Shown here: one piece after another, positions 47,616-57,848 of the stretch
How the letters are laid out: every line of letters begins with the position of its first letter
Position numbering within the stretch: position 1 is the first letter of the stretch
Origin: Blumeriella jaapii
Taxonomy: Eukaryota; Ascomycota; Leotiomycetes; Helotiales; Drepanopezizaceae
Direction: 5' to 3'
DNA length: 64,000 bases
Assembly (NCBI GenBank): GCA_009599575.1
Contig: VWND01000008.1
Coordinates: 1 to 64,000, forward strand
The notes under the pieces: generated by a model
The model's database searches: none
Told to the model about the DNA's origin: nothing
What the model saw: only the letters and a program-made list of their open reading frames with translations
Translations under genes and position numbers: made by a program

Positions 47616-48974
47616 ATAGTGGGCTGCCTTCCCACATTTATTCTGCGGGCACTCGAATAATGTGGGGGAAAGCAAGTGTCCCATTGCATCCAAGTGTCCC
47701 ATCTCAGTTCATGATTTTTTACTATCGTATTTTATATTAAAACACTACCAACGCCAGATATTTAATTATACTAAATTAAATTATAATAAAAGCAAGCAGT
47801 TATTTTCAGATTTCGAATTAAAAAGTTAAATTTTATTAATAAAAACCAATTTAAACAAATGTTTTATACGCATTTTCAATTTTTTTTTCGCTTTTTCGCT
47901 TTCAGAAAGCCTATTTACATTTGTTTGCAATTAAAATATTTTATATAATAATTCAGATTAACCTTTTTAATCGGTTATAAGCTATTCGATAATTATTAAA
48001 GCTTTATTAAGCTCGCATTTTATTATATAGCAAGATTTTCGGCTAAAAAAATGCAATTTATTATTTTTAATACGATTTTTTTTTGTTTTACAGCTTTATT
48101 GCTTTTACAATTTAAAATCCAAGGCTCGTAAGCAGCTTCTTTTACTTATTATACGCTTAAGCAAAAGCTTCTCGTAAAACTAACGGTTTTCTTTTACCTT
48201 TTGCCTTTTGTTTATTATCTTCCGAATATAAATATTATACCGATATTTAAAAGCTGAAAAGCAAATGTAAAATAGCTAGAAAGCCAAAAAAAAATAAGCT
48301 TTATTTAGTTTTAATAAAAGTATATTATATTTGTACGATTCGTAGCCGTTTAATTAATACAATTTCTGATTGGAAATGCGTATGAAAACGATTTAAATTA
48401 CTTTCACTTAATCAAAAATGAATGTTCCGACGTAGAATTTAATATAATGTCTATAAATTCTATTCGAATGCAAGCTGAACTTATTTTTTCTCAGTTTATT
48501 ATAATTAAAGAACTGGCGTTGGAAATATTTTAATTTAAAATACGATTATAAAAAATAACAAATTAAAACAAAATATTTCGTTTTAAAACTTTTAATTAAT
48601 AAAAATGAAAGTTTTAACTTATAATTTAATAATAGCTTTCTGTTTTTATTATTTATCAACTTATTATAATTTAATATCTGGCGTTGATAGTGTTTTAATA
48701 CAAAATGCGATAATAAAAAATAAAAAATTCAACGAAAATATATAATTTAATAACTTTTAATTAATAAAAATGAAATTTTTAATTTAAAATCTAAAAATAG
48801 CTTCCTGCTTTTATTACTTTTCAATTTGGCGTAATTAAATAATAATGTTTTATTATAAAATGCGATCGTCAAAAATCATGAATTGAGATGGGACACTTGG
48901 ATGCAGTGGGACACTTGCTTTCCCCCACATTATTCGAGTGCCCGCAGAATAAATGTGGGAAGGCAGCCCACTAT
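47616..48974. mobile_element. 1.36-kb TIR element (MITE-like), TA target
   Basis: Both ends read ATAGTGGGCTGCCTTCCCAC inward and stay nearly identical for about 100 bp, with weaker similarity to about 130 bp. TA flanks it (47614-47615 and 48975-48976). The empty site is in Gypsy-2 copy 4 (minus strand of about 56354-56370), where GCGTAGAATCGG is continuous. The right half has a roughly 150-165-bp tandem repeat. No transposase frame; probably a non-autonomous Tc1/mariner-type element. Its TIRs are GC-rich and almost free of RIP-type change, so it is young or escaped RIP. Confidence 0.9.
48514..48974. repeat. Tandem subterminal repeats of the TIR element
   Basis: Three units begin at 48514, 48679 and 48827, each opening with TTGGCG or CTGGCGTTG followed by an AAAATRCGAT motif and AATTAATAAAAATGAAA. 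Spacing is 165 and 148 bp. An inverted partial unit lies near 47740-47790 (CGCCAGATATTTAATTA). Confidence 0.6.
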
Positions 48975-50429
48975 TAGAATCGGTGCTTAGCAAAACTTTT
49001 TTTTTAAAAATAAAAAAGCGATCTTCGCTTCGAATAAAAAACGAAAAGGGCCCGATATTTTTCTTTATTGCATCTTTTTTAAAAAATCTGTAATAAATCG
49101 GCAAAGCTTAGCGTAATTCTTAATAAAACGTTTGTAAAAGTTGGTAAAACCCAAAAACACTTAAATATTTCGCTACGTAATAAAAAAAGGCCATTTCCGA
49201 ATACTATCTACTTTTTTTAAATCTATTTTAATTTCCGTAAAAATAACAACGAAGCTTAGAAACTCAACCGTATTCGTATCGAAAGCATATTTTTTCAGAT
49301 TTTCATAAAATTTATTAATACGGAATCTTTCGAAAACCTTTTTTACCGCGTTTGTATAATCGTCGGGGTTTTCGAAAAATATTAAAATATCGTCGAAGTA
49401 AATTATACACGTAATATTTATTAAAACGATTAAAGCTTAATTAATATACGCTTAGAAAATTTCTAATGCGTTCGAAAGGCCGAAAAGTAATACGCAGTAT
49501 TCGAAATGTCCGTAACGAATGCGAAACGCAGTTTTTTATTTTTTTATTTTTTTATTCGAAAGCGATAGTACGTTTAAATAAAATCTAGCTTAATAAAAAT
49601 TTTAGCTTTTTTCAAACGATTTAAAGTTTCGCTTATAAAAAATAAAAAAAATCGATTTTTAACCGTAATTGCGTTTAAACTTTTATAATCCACGCATAAT
49701 CGTAAACTTTCGTTTTTTTTCGGTATAAATATTATTAATACGCCGGCAAAGCTAATATATTTTTTTATCCAGCTTTTTTCTAAGCTCGAATCGAAATATC
49801 CGCGCAATTCGGTGAATTTAAATTCCGACAAAAAGTAAATTGGTTTTTAAAAAAGATTTTTTTTTTCGCGAAATCTATTCGATATTTTATAAAATAATAA
49901 AAAGCTAAAGTAACCGCGGCGGTATCGTTAAACACGTCGGCGTAATCGTCGTATTTAAAAAGTAATTAATGCTGTTTTTTAATAGCTTTTTTTAAAACGA
50001 TACAAAACGCTTACTTCCTTTTAGATTTCTTTTTAAAACGTTTGATTATAACGAAATTAAATTGTAAGCGTTCGACTGAATATCGCTACGATTTAGCTCG
50101 AAAGCTTATAACGGAATCGATATTTCGCAACCAAAGGAATTCTAAAATAAATAAAACTTTTGGAATATTTATATCGCAAACTACGAAATCGTTTTGTATT
50201 TTTTTAATTGTTTTATAATTATTAATAGCGCGAATGGGTTACGTATGCGTGCCGTAAATAATTACTTTTTTTTTTAATTGTAAATAAATTAATATGTTTT
50301 TAAATTGGTTTTTATTTATATTTAATTAATAACTTTTGAATTACGCAGTTTTTCTTCGCGCCGCAATCGATAAAAGCTCGTTTCGTACGAGTTTTCCTTT
50401 TGGCTTTTTTAATTTCGACTGAAATTATC

Positions 50430-53400
50430 ATTTTTTGCTTTTTTTTTTCGTTCGATTTTATTAGCAGCGACGAAATTAAAATCGAACGGAAGCTTTTTCC
50501 GAATTTTTAAATTTGTTAGCTTCGAAGCAATTTAAAATTATATATTCTTTTTTATTGCATTTATAATATTCGATTTTTAAACAATTAGCTATGCGATGCC
50601 TTGCCTTTTAACAGCGATTGCATTTCGAAAAGTAAAAAAAATCGTTAAAAGTTTTAAAATTCCAAGGAATTTTGTTAGAATTGTCGTTTTTTGGCTTTCG
50701 TTTTTTTTTTATAATATATTTTCGAATCGAGAACGGTATATATTTGTTTTAGCTTTTAAATTTTAATCGTAAATATAAATCTTTTTCTTTTTTTTTTTTT
50801 TTTTGCGTTCGTTTCGTCGTTTATTATTTTTCGTTTCGTCGCTAATGATTTTATTAGCATTTTCGATACGACGAGCGATTAATATTAATTTTTCGTACGA
50901 GCTTATAATTATAGTATTGCTTCGTTTAATAATTTCTTTTCGAAAAATAAATCGGAGTTTTACGAAAAGTATTTTTTTTTAATCGTATCGTTTGTTATTT
51001 GCAATTGCTATTCGAGATTATTCAAATAAATAACGAAATCGTTAATTAATTTATGTTTTTTTTGCTTCGCTTTATCGTATAAATTCGAAGCCGCGATTTC
51101 TCGATTTTCCGCATTTATTAAAAAATCCAATATCTATTTTTTAAAATCGTTTTATATAATTCGAATATTCGTAAAACGTCGTTCGTATCCGGTTTATTTT
51201 TTTTCCATTTTATCGTCGAAAGCTAAAACACAAGCGTTAATTTTCTTTTAATTAGTACAAAATATAATTTTTTTATTTTGGCGGAAACTTCGCTTTATAC
51301 GCCGAATAAAAAATTAAGCTTTTTTAATATTTTTCTTTCGATATATTAAAAAATCTTTTATTTTTAATGCTTTTCGGCTCGAATTCGCTATGTTTTTTAC
51401 AAAAGATATAATATGCTCAAAAAAAATGCTAAATCGTTTCCAATAAGTACCGTACGGCTTATCTAGGGTCGGATCACAACCGATTATACCCGGTTGCAAA
51501 ACCGGGTATATATCGATTATAATCGGTTTTAAAACCGGGTATATACCGATTATAATCGGTTTTAAAACCGATTATACACCGATTATAATCGATTATACAC
51601 CGATTATAACCGATTTTAATTCGATTATAATCGATTATAATCGGTTTAAAAACCGATTATAATCGGTATATAATCGGTTTTAAAACCGGGTATAATCGGT
51701 TGCTAATCGGTGTTAATACCGAAATGGCGCGGTTTACTTTTACATCGATGTAACGATTTAACATCGAATATAATCGGTATTACCGATTATAATGGGTGTT
51801 AATACCGATTATATTCGGTGTTAATACCGAAACAAATCTATACAACTAATTTAAATCGATATTTAATATATACCAAACCTTTCGAATTTAAATTAAAAAT
51901 CTTATATTAAACTACGTTTATTTAATATTATATTTAATAATATTTTCGCTAACATTACTTCGCTGCCATTATCTCGCTGCCATCACCTCGCTGCCACCAC
52001 CTCGCTGCCACCATCTCGCTGCCATCATTTCGTCGCTACTACCATCACCACCACCACTATCACCACCATCTCGCTGCCACCACCTCGCTGCCACCACCTC
52101 GCTGCCACCACCTCGCTGCCACCACCTCGCTGCCACCATCTCGCTGCCACCATCTCGTCGCTACCACTACCACCACCACCACTATTACCACCACTTCGCT
52201 GCCACCACTTCGCTGCCACCATTTTACTGCTACCATTTCGCTGCCACCATTTCGTCGCTATCACTATTATTATTACCATTATTACTATCATTACTATTAT
52301 TATCACTATTATTATTACCACCATTTCGTCGCTACTATTATTACTACTACCACTTCGCTGCCACCATCTTGCTGCTATTATCTCGCTGCTATTATTTCGC
52401 TGCCACCATTTCGCTGCCACCACCTCGTCGCCACCATCACCATTACTATTATTACCACCATTATCACCATTATTATTATCACTACCTTTCTGCCACTATT
52501 ATAATTATTCAGCTTATTCGACTGTTCGGCTATTCGGCTGTTCGGCTGTTCGGCTTTTCGTTGTTTTTTTTAGCAAAATAGTATTAGCGAAATAATAATA
52601 ATAGCAGCGAAATAATAGTAGTAATAATAGTAGTGGTAGTGGTAATAGTGATAGCGACGAAATAATAATAGCGAGATGGTGGCAGCGAAGTGGTAATAGT
52701 AATAGTGGTAGCGACGAGATAGTGGTAGTAGTAGTGATGATGATGGTGGTAATGGTAATGATGGTGATAATGATGATGGTAGTGGCGACGAAATGGTGGC
52801 AGCGAGGTGATGGTAGCAAAATGATAATAGTAATAGTAATAATGGTGATAATAATAATAGTGGTGATAATAGTGGTAATAATAGTAATGGTAGTAATGGT
52901 AGTGGTAATGATGGTGGTGATGATAGTAATAATGGCGACGAAATAGTAGCAGCGAGATGGTAGCAGCAAAATAATAATAATACTAGTGATAGTAATAGTA
53001 ATAATAATAGTAATAGTAATAGTGGTAGTAATAATAATAATAGTAATGGTAATAGCGACCAAGTGATAGTAGTAATAGTGGTGGTGGTGATAGTAATAGT
53101 AGTCGTGGTAGTGGTAGTAGCGACGAGGTGGTGGCAGCGAGGTGGTGGCAGCGAAATGGTGGCAGCGAAGTGGTGGCAGCGAAATAGTGGTAGCGAGGTG
53201 GTGGCAGCGAAGTGGTGGCAGCGAAATGGTGGCAGCGAAGTGGTGGCAGCGAGGTGGTGGCAGCGAAGTGGTGGTAGCGAGGTGGTGGTGGCAGCGAAAT
53301 GATAATGGTAATGATGGTGGTAGTGGTAATAGCGACGAGATGGTGGTATTGGTAATGATAGTGGGATGGTATTAGTAATAATGTTAGTAGTAGCGATAAT

Positions 53401-54450
53401 AAGGTGGTGACGGCGAAGTGTCGGCGACGAGGTGATGGTGTTAGTGGTGATGGTAGTAATAGTGTTGGTTATGGGTGTTGGTGGTGGCGACAGCGAGGTG
53501 GTGGCGACGAGGTGGTGGCGACGAGATGGTAGTAGTATTAATAATAATGGTGTTAGTAATAATGTTAATAAAAGCGTTGATAAAAGGTAATAACTAATTC
53601 GTATAAGATTTGTATTTTTCTCGAAACTTTGAATTATTACACAACTTATTGTATTTATTAATCTTTAATAATTTTAAGATTAATTTTTATTTAATCGCGT
53701 GTTAATTTTGATTATACTCGGAATTAATTTTACGCCAAGTGTTAACTCGGATTTGACTCGGTGTTGAATCGGTTGTAATCCCACCCATAAGCGCCCCTAA
53801 GTATTGTTATCGTAATGCTTCGAAAATATCTTATAATAATCGCCGGCTTAAATTATTTTCTGTTTTTTTTTTAATTAAAGCGGTGTTAAAAAATATAAAA
53901 ACCTTTTTTTCGATATTTTCGAAAGCGTTAAGTTTTTATTAAAATTATTTAATTTTTTTTCGGAATTCGTTTCGGCGTTTTCTGGCTTTTTCGAGTTTTT
54001 TAATTGTTTCGTAAACTTTTTTTTTAATCTTTTTCTGATTTATTTTAATTCGTATTTTTTTTACTTTTTTACGTTTATCGTTTTCTTTTTGTTCGGCGCG
54101 GATTCGTTTATTAATTAAATAAATTAAAATCTTAGTAAAAGGTTTTTTCGAATCGCTTTAAGCGTGGCCTTTTTTAATGATTTTTTAAATAAAAAGAATT
54201 GAAAAGTCGTCGCGCTTTAATAATAAAATATTTTCGACTTTTAATAAAGCTGGTAACGTTAAGGGAAACGATGGTACGGGGTCTTTTTAAGCAGCCGAAA
54301 GCGCTAGGTTTTTTTAAATAGCTGGAAATGCTTGTTCGCTGCGAATGCGAAAAGCTATAATATCGATAATAACGATATAAATATAATAATATAATAAAAA
54401 GTTGTTCTAATAATATCGAACTGCCGTTCCGATAAATTAAAAAATTAAAA
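50430..54450 (-). pseudogene. Gypsy-2 copy 3 gag, split by TRE-E
   Basis: Minus-strand gag in two parts (50430-51447 and 53804-54450). The zinc-knuckle region is near 50515-50640, the gag C-terminal helix region near 50800-51000, and the Lys/Glu-rich coiled segment near 53930-54130. Plus-strand Phe-rich open frames over this region are shadows of the Lys-rich coding strand. Confidence 0.7.
51450..53801 (+). mobile_element. TRE-E, triplet-repeat element, copy E
   Basis: 2352 bp between TA (51448-51449) and TA (53802-53803). Palindrome array 51450-51835, CCA-rich arm about 51950-52500, centre 52501-52600, TGG-rich arm about 52610-53590 with a clean 14-bp minisatellite at 53130-53300, right end to 53801. 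Empty site: Gypsy-2 copy 2 at 62680-62705, where GTTTCTAATAAATATTATTATCG is continuous (quoted bases here shortened in sense: TAATAAATA then TTATTATCG). Confidence 0.92.
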
Positions 54451-54863
54451 TATAAAAATTAAAAAGCAAGAAAATATTAATTTAAATAATAAAGCTCAGA
54501 TAAAATTGGATTAATAATCAAATTAATTTTTACTTTTTCTATTTTTAGTAAAAGCGCGTATAAATACAAAAGAAAAGGTGAAGCTTTCGAAAAAAGTATT
54601 TCCTAAAAAACCAAGCGAATTTTATTTAATATGCTTTTTCAGCCCTTATTCCGATTTTTTTTCAATTTTTTTTAATATAATTTTAATAACTGGTTTCTTA
54701 GCAATTATTTTTATAAAATGTTTTACTTAAATGTTATTTCCAGCCTTTATAGTATTATCCGGCCCCTACGGCCTATCCGCAGAAAGTACTATTCGAGGGT
54801 TGGTAGAAGGCAGAGGGTTTTGGCGGATCACCTGACTTATATACGTAATGTTGGTTCCTGACA
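54451..54863 (-). repeat. 5' LTR of Gypsy-2 copy 3
   Basis: A 413-bp LTR; plus-strand reading TATAAAAATTAAAAAGC...GGTTCCTGACA. The coding-strand start TGTCAGGAACCAACATTACG is unmutated here, whereas the far end is strongly mutated: the mirror image of the uneven pattern in copy 1. Confidence 0.9.
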
Positions 54864-56390
54864 TTTCGTTACTGCCAATAAAATCGAGCGAAAAAAAAAA
54901 GCAAAAAATAATAATTTTAATCGAAATTAAAAAAATCAAAAGCGAAATTCGTACGAAACGAACTTTTATCGATTGCGGCGCGAAAAAAAATTGCGTAATT
55001 TAAAAATTATTAATTAAATATAAATAAAAACTAATTTAAAAACGTATTAATTTATTTACGATTAAAAAAAAAAGTAATTATTTACGGCACGTATACGCAA
55101 TCCATTCGCGCTATTAATAATTATAAAACAATTAAAAAAATACAAAGCGATTTCGTAGCTTGCGATATAAATATTTCAAAAGTTTTATTTATTTTAAAAT
55201 TCTTTTAATTGCGAAATACCGACTCCGCTATAAATTTTCGAGCTAAATCGTAGCGATACCCAATCGAACGCTTATAGTTTAATTTCGTTATAATCAAACG
55301 TTTCAAAAAAAAATCCAAAAAAAAACAAACGTTTTGTATCGTTTTGAAAAAAGCTATTAAAAAACAATATTAATTACTTTTTAAATACGACGATTACGCC
55401 GACGTATTTAACGATACCGCCGCGGTTATTCAAGCTTTTTACTATTTTATAAAACATCGAATAAATCTTGCGGAAAAAAAAACCCCTTTTTAAAAACCAG
55501 TTTATTTTTTATCGAAATCTAAACTTACCGAATTGCGCGAATATCTCGATTCGAGCTTAAAAAAAGCTGGATAAAAAAATCTATTAATCCTGCCGGCGCA
55601 CCGGTAATATTTATACCGAAAAAAAACGAAAGTTTACGATTATACGTCGATTATAAAAGTTTAAACGCAATTACGATTAAAAATCGAATTTTTTTATTTT
55701 TTATAAGCGAAACTTTAGACCGTTTGAAAAAAGCTAAAATATTCACCAAACTAAATTTAATTTGGGCGTACCACCGCTTTCGAATAAAAAAGGAAAATAA
55801 ATAAAAAACTGCGTTTCGCATTCGTTACGAACATTTCGAATACTACGTATTACTTTTCGGCCTTTCGAACGCACCAACAATCTTTCAAGCGTATATTAAT
55901 CAAGCTTTAATCGGTTTAATAAATATTACGTATATAATTTACTTCGACGATATTTTAATATTTTCCGAAAACTCCGACGATTATACAAACGCGGTAAAAA
56001 AGGTTTTCGAAAAATTCCGTATTAATAAATTTTACGAAAATCTAAAAAAATATGCTTTCGATACGAATACGGTTAAATTCCTAGGCTTCGTCGTTATTTT
56101 TACGGAAATTAAAATAAACCCAAAAAAAGTAAATAATATTCGAAAATAGCTTTTTTTTATTATATAGCGAAATATTCAAATGTTTTTAGGTTTTATTAAC
56201 TTTTACAAACGTTTTATTAAAAACTACGCTAAGCTTTGCCGATTTATTACAAATTTTTTAAAAAAATGCAAAAAAAAAAATATCGGACCTTTTTCGTTTT
56301 TTATTCGAAGCGAAAATCGCTTTTTTACTTTTAGAAAAAAAATTTTGCTAAACACCGATTCTACGCTATTTCGATCCTCGATTAAAAATC
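54864..56390 (+). pseudogene. Gypsy-2 copy 4, protease and reverse transcriptase
   Basis: Fourth Gypsy-2 copy, plus orientation, lacking gag and 5' LTR. The protease active site reads DCGA near 54971-54982. The reverse transcriptase has [32 protein letters not shown] sequence around 55590-55680 and the catalytic box YFDD at 55940-55951. It ends at 56390 with TSD base AAATC (56386-56390) of the inserted copy 2 and resumes at 63751. Confidence 0.85.
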
Positions 56391-56804
56391 TGTAAGGATT
56401 GAAAGGCAGGAAAACACTAGTTCAGACAATAAAGCTCAGATAAGGTTGGGTTAATAGTCAGACTGATCTCTACCTTCTACATTTCTAGTAAAAGGCGTGT
56501 ATAAATACAAAAGAAAGGGTGGAGCTCTCGAAAAAAGTATTTCCTAGAAAACCAGGCGAATTTTATTTAATATGCTTTTCCAGCTCCTATCCCGACCTTT
56601 TTCTAATCCTTTTTAATATAATTTTAATAATTGATTTTTTAGCAATTATTTTTATAAAATATTTTACTTAAATATTATTTTCAGCTTTTATAATATTATT
56701 CGGCCTCCACGATTTATCCGCAAAAAATACTATTCGAAAGTTGGTAAAAAGCAAAAGGTCTTGGCGAATCACCTGACTTATATACGTAATATTGGTTCTT
56801 GATA
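56391..56804 (-). repeat. 3' LTR of Gypsy-2 copy 2
   Basis: Plus-strand reading TGTAAGGATTGAAAGGC...TTCTTGATA, 414 bp. A polypurine tract AGAAGGGGG on the coding strand (about 56809-56820) lies just before it. Confidence 0.95.
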
Positions 56805-57287
56805 TTACGCCCCCTTCTAAGCCTTTGGTTTTCAAAAGCGATTGATTTTTTTATACGTATGCTTTCGTATATAACGTGCGTTACGCCTTCGAAATAACGT
56901 GCGGTTTTTTCCGTTTTCGGTCGTAAATTATAACTGTTTTTTTCGCTTTCGATCGTAAATTATAATTATTTCGCTGTTTTATTTTTTTTGTTTTCGATAG
57001 CGCTCGCATTTTCGTTTAAAAAAGCCTTTTTTTTTTAAATGGCCGCAATCTTCCTATTTAACTTTTTTTTCTTTTTTTTTATTTTTATTTTCTTATCAGC
57101 TTTTTTTTATCCCAATCAATTGCTTTTCGCCGCGTTCGCCGCGAACTTTTAAAATGCTTTTAACTTCTATCTGCTTTCGGTATATCCGCCTAATCTTACG
57201 CGAAAGCATTACAACGGCCTTTTTGCCCTTTTGCGTTTTCGAACTTTTTAGCGTAAAATACAACCGTTGCAAAGCTTCGTATATTTA

Positions 57288-57848
57288 ATGCTTTTTTATA
57301 AATTTTCTAAATCTTTACTCGGATTCGCTTTTAACTAGCTACAAATTCCTGTCGCACGCGCCGCCGAAGCGCAAACCCTTTTTTCGAACCTTAACGATTT
57401 TATAAATCGTTTCGATATTGCTATCGCCGCTGCCGCTTTTTTTTTTTTTACTGCCGAAGCCAAAGCTTTTGCTAAGACTTTTATCGATTTTATTACTTAC
57501 GACGCTTATATAAATCGTTTCAAAAAAAATAACGCTTCGGCTTTTATAATAGTCGAAAATCGTACGAATCGCGCCGCGGCTCGGGCTGCCGCTGCTGCTG
57601 CGCCCGCTTCTGCCGGTTTAGCGGCTGCTGCTGTTTTGAGAGCTTTGGCTGCGCCGGCCCTTTTATTTAACGACGCTAATATAAAACGTATTTTTCGACG
57701 TTTCGAAAACGTCGCTCGAATCTATTCTAACCAATTAAATTAAATTCTGGATTTCCACGAAAATATCGTAGTTGCAATTCAGAATTCGATTACGGCTATC
57801 GTAGAAGCTTTAATTAGAATAAGTCGAATATTCTGCGAATTCGTTTAA
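57288..57848 (+). pseudogene. Antisense Ala-rich ORF of Gypsy-2, copy 2
   Basis: Best-preserved copy, 186 codons plus stop. ATG at 57288-57290, stop at 57846-57848, overlapping the pol stop (57814-57816) tail-to-tail by 35 nt. Only two internal stops (after GFAFN and after YSNQLN), both explainable as mutated Gln or Trp codons. Order of regions: LFYKFSKSLL, AEAQTLFSNLNDFINRF, TAEAKAFAKTFIDF, an Ala-rich stretch of about 35 residues, RIFRRFENVARI, then an ILDFHENIVVAIQNSI helix-like end. Upstream codons stay in frame to about 57117 apart from two more such stops, so the original product could have been near 245 residues. No known domain recognised. Confidence 0.65.

Larger units (their letters stand above)
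42797..50420 (-). pseudogene. Gypsy-2 copy 3 pol, split by two insertions
   Basis: Minus-strand pol in three parts: 42797-44167 (chromodomain to integrase core), 46583-47613 (integrase zinc region and RNase H) and 48977-50420 (RNase H start, reverse transcriptase, protease). The reverse transcriptase catalytic box is the reverse complement of TATCGTCGAAGTAAAT near 49388-49403 (YFDD). The fingers and palm at 49574-49831 form an 85-codon open piece ([38 protein letters not shown]). The protease DCGA codons lie near 50365-50376. TRE-D entered the integrase and the TIR element entered RNase H. Confidence 0.85.
41374..54863 (-). mobile_element. Gypsy-2 copy 3, split by TRE-D, a TIR element and TRE-E
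   Basis: Minus-oriented Gypsy-2 with LTRs at 41374-41787 (3') and 54451-54863 (5'). Internal parts: 41788-44167, 46583-47613, 48977-51447 and 53804-54450, about 6.6 kb together after removing three insertions. The five bases outside the LTRs differ (ACCTT against TTTCG) and the flanks belong to different elements (Gypsy-3 integrase left, Gypsy-2 protease right), so at least one side was rearranged after insertion. Confidence 0.85.
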
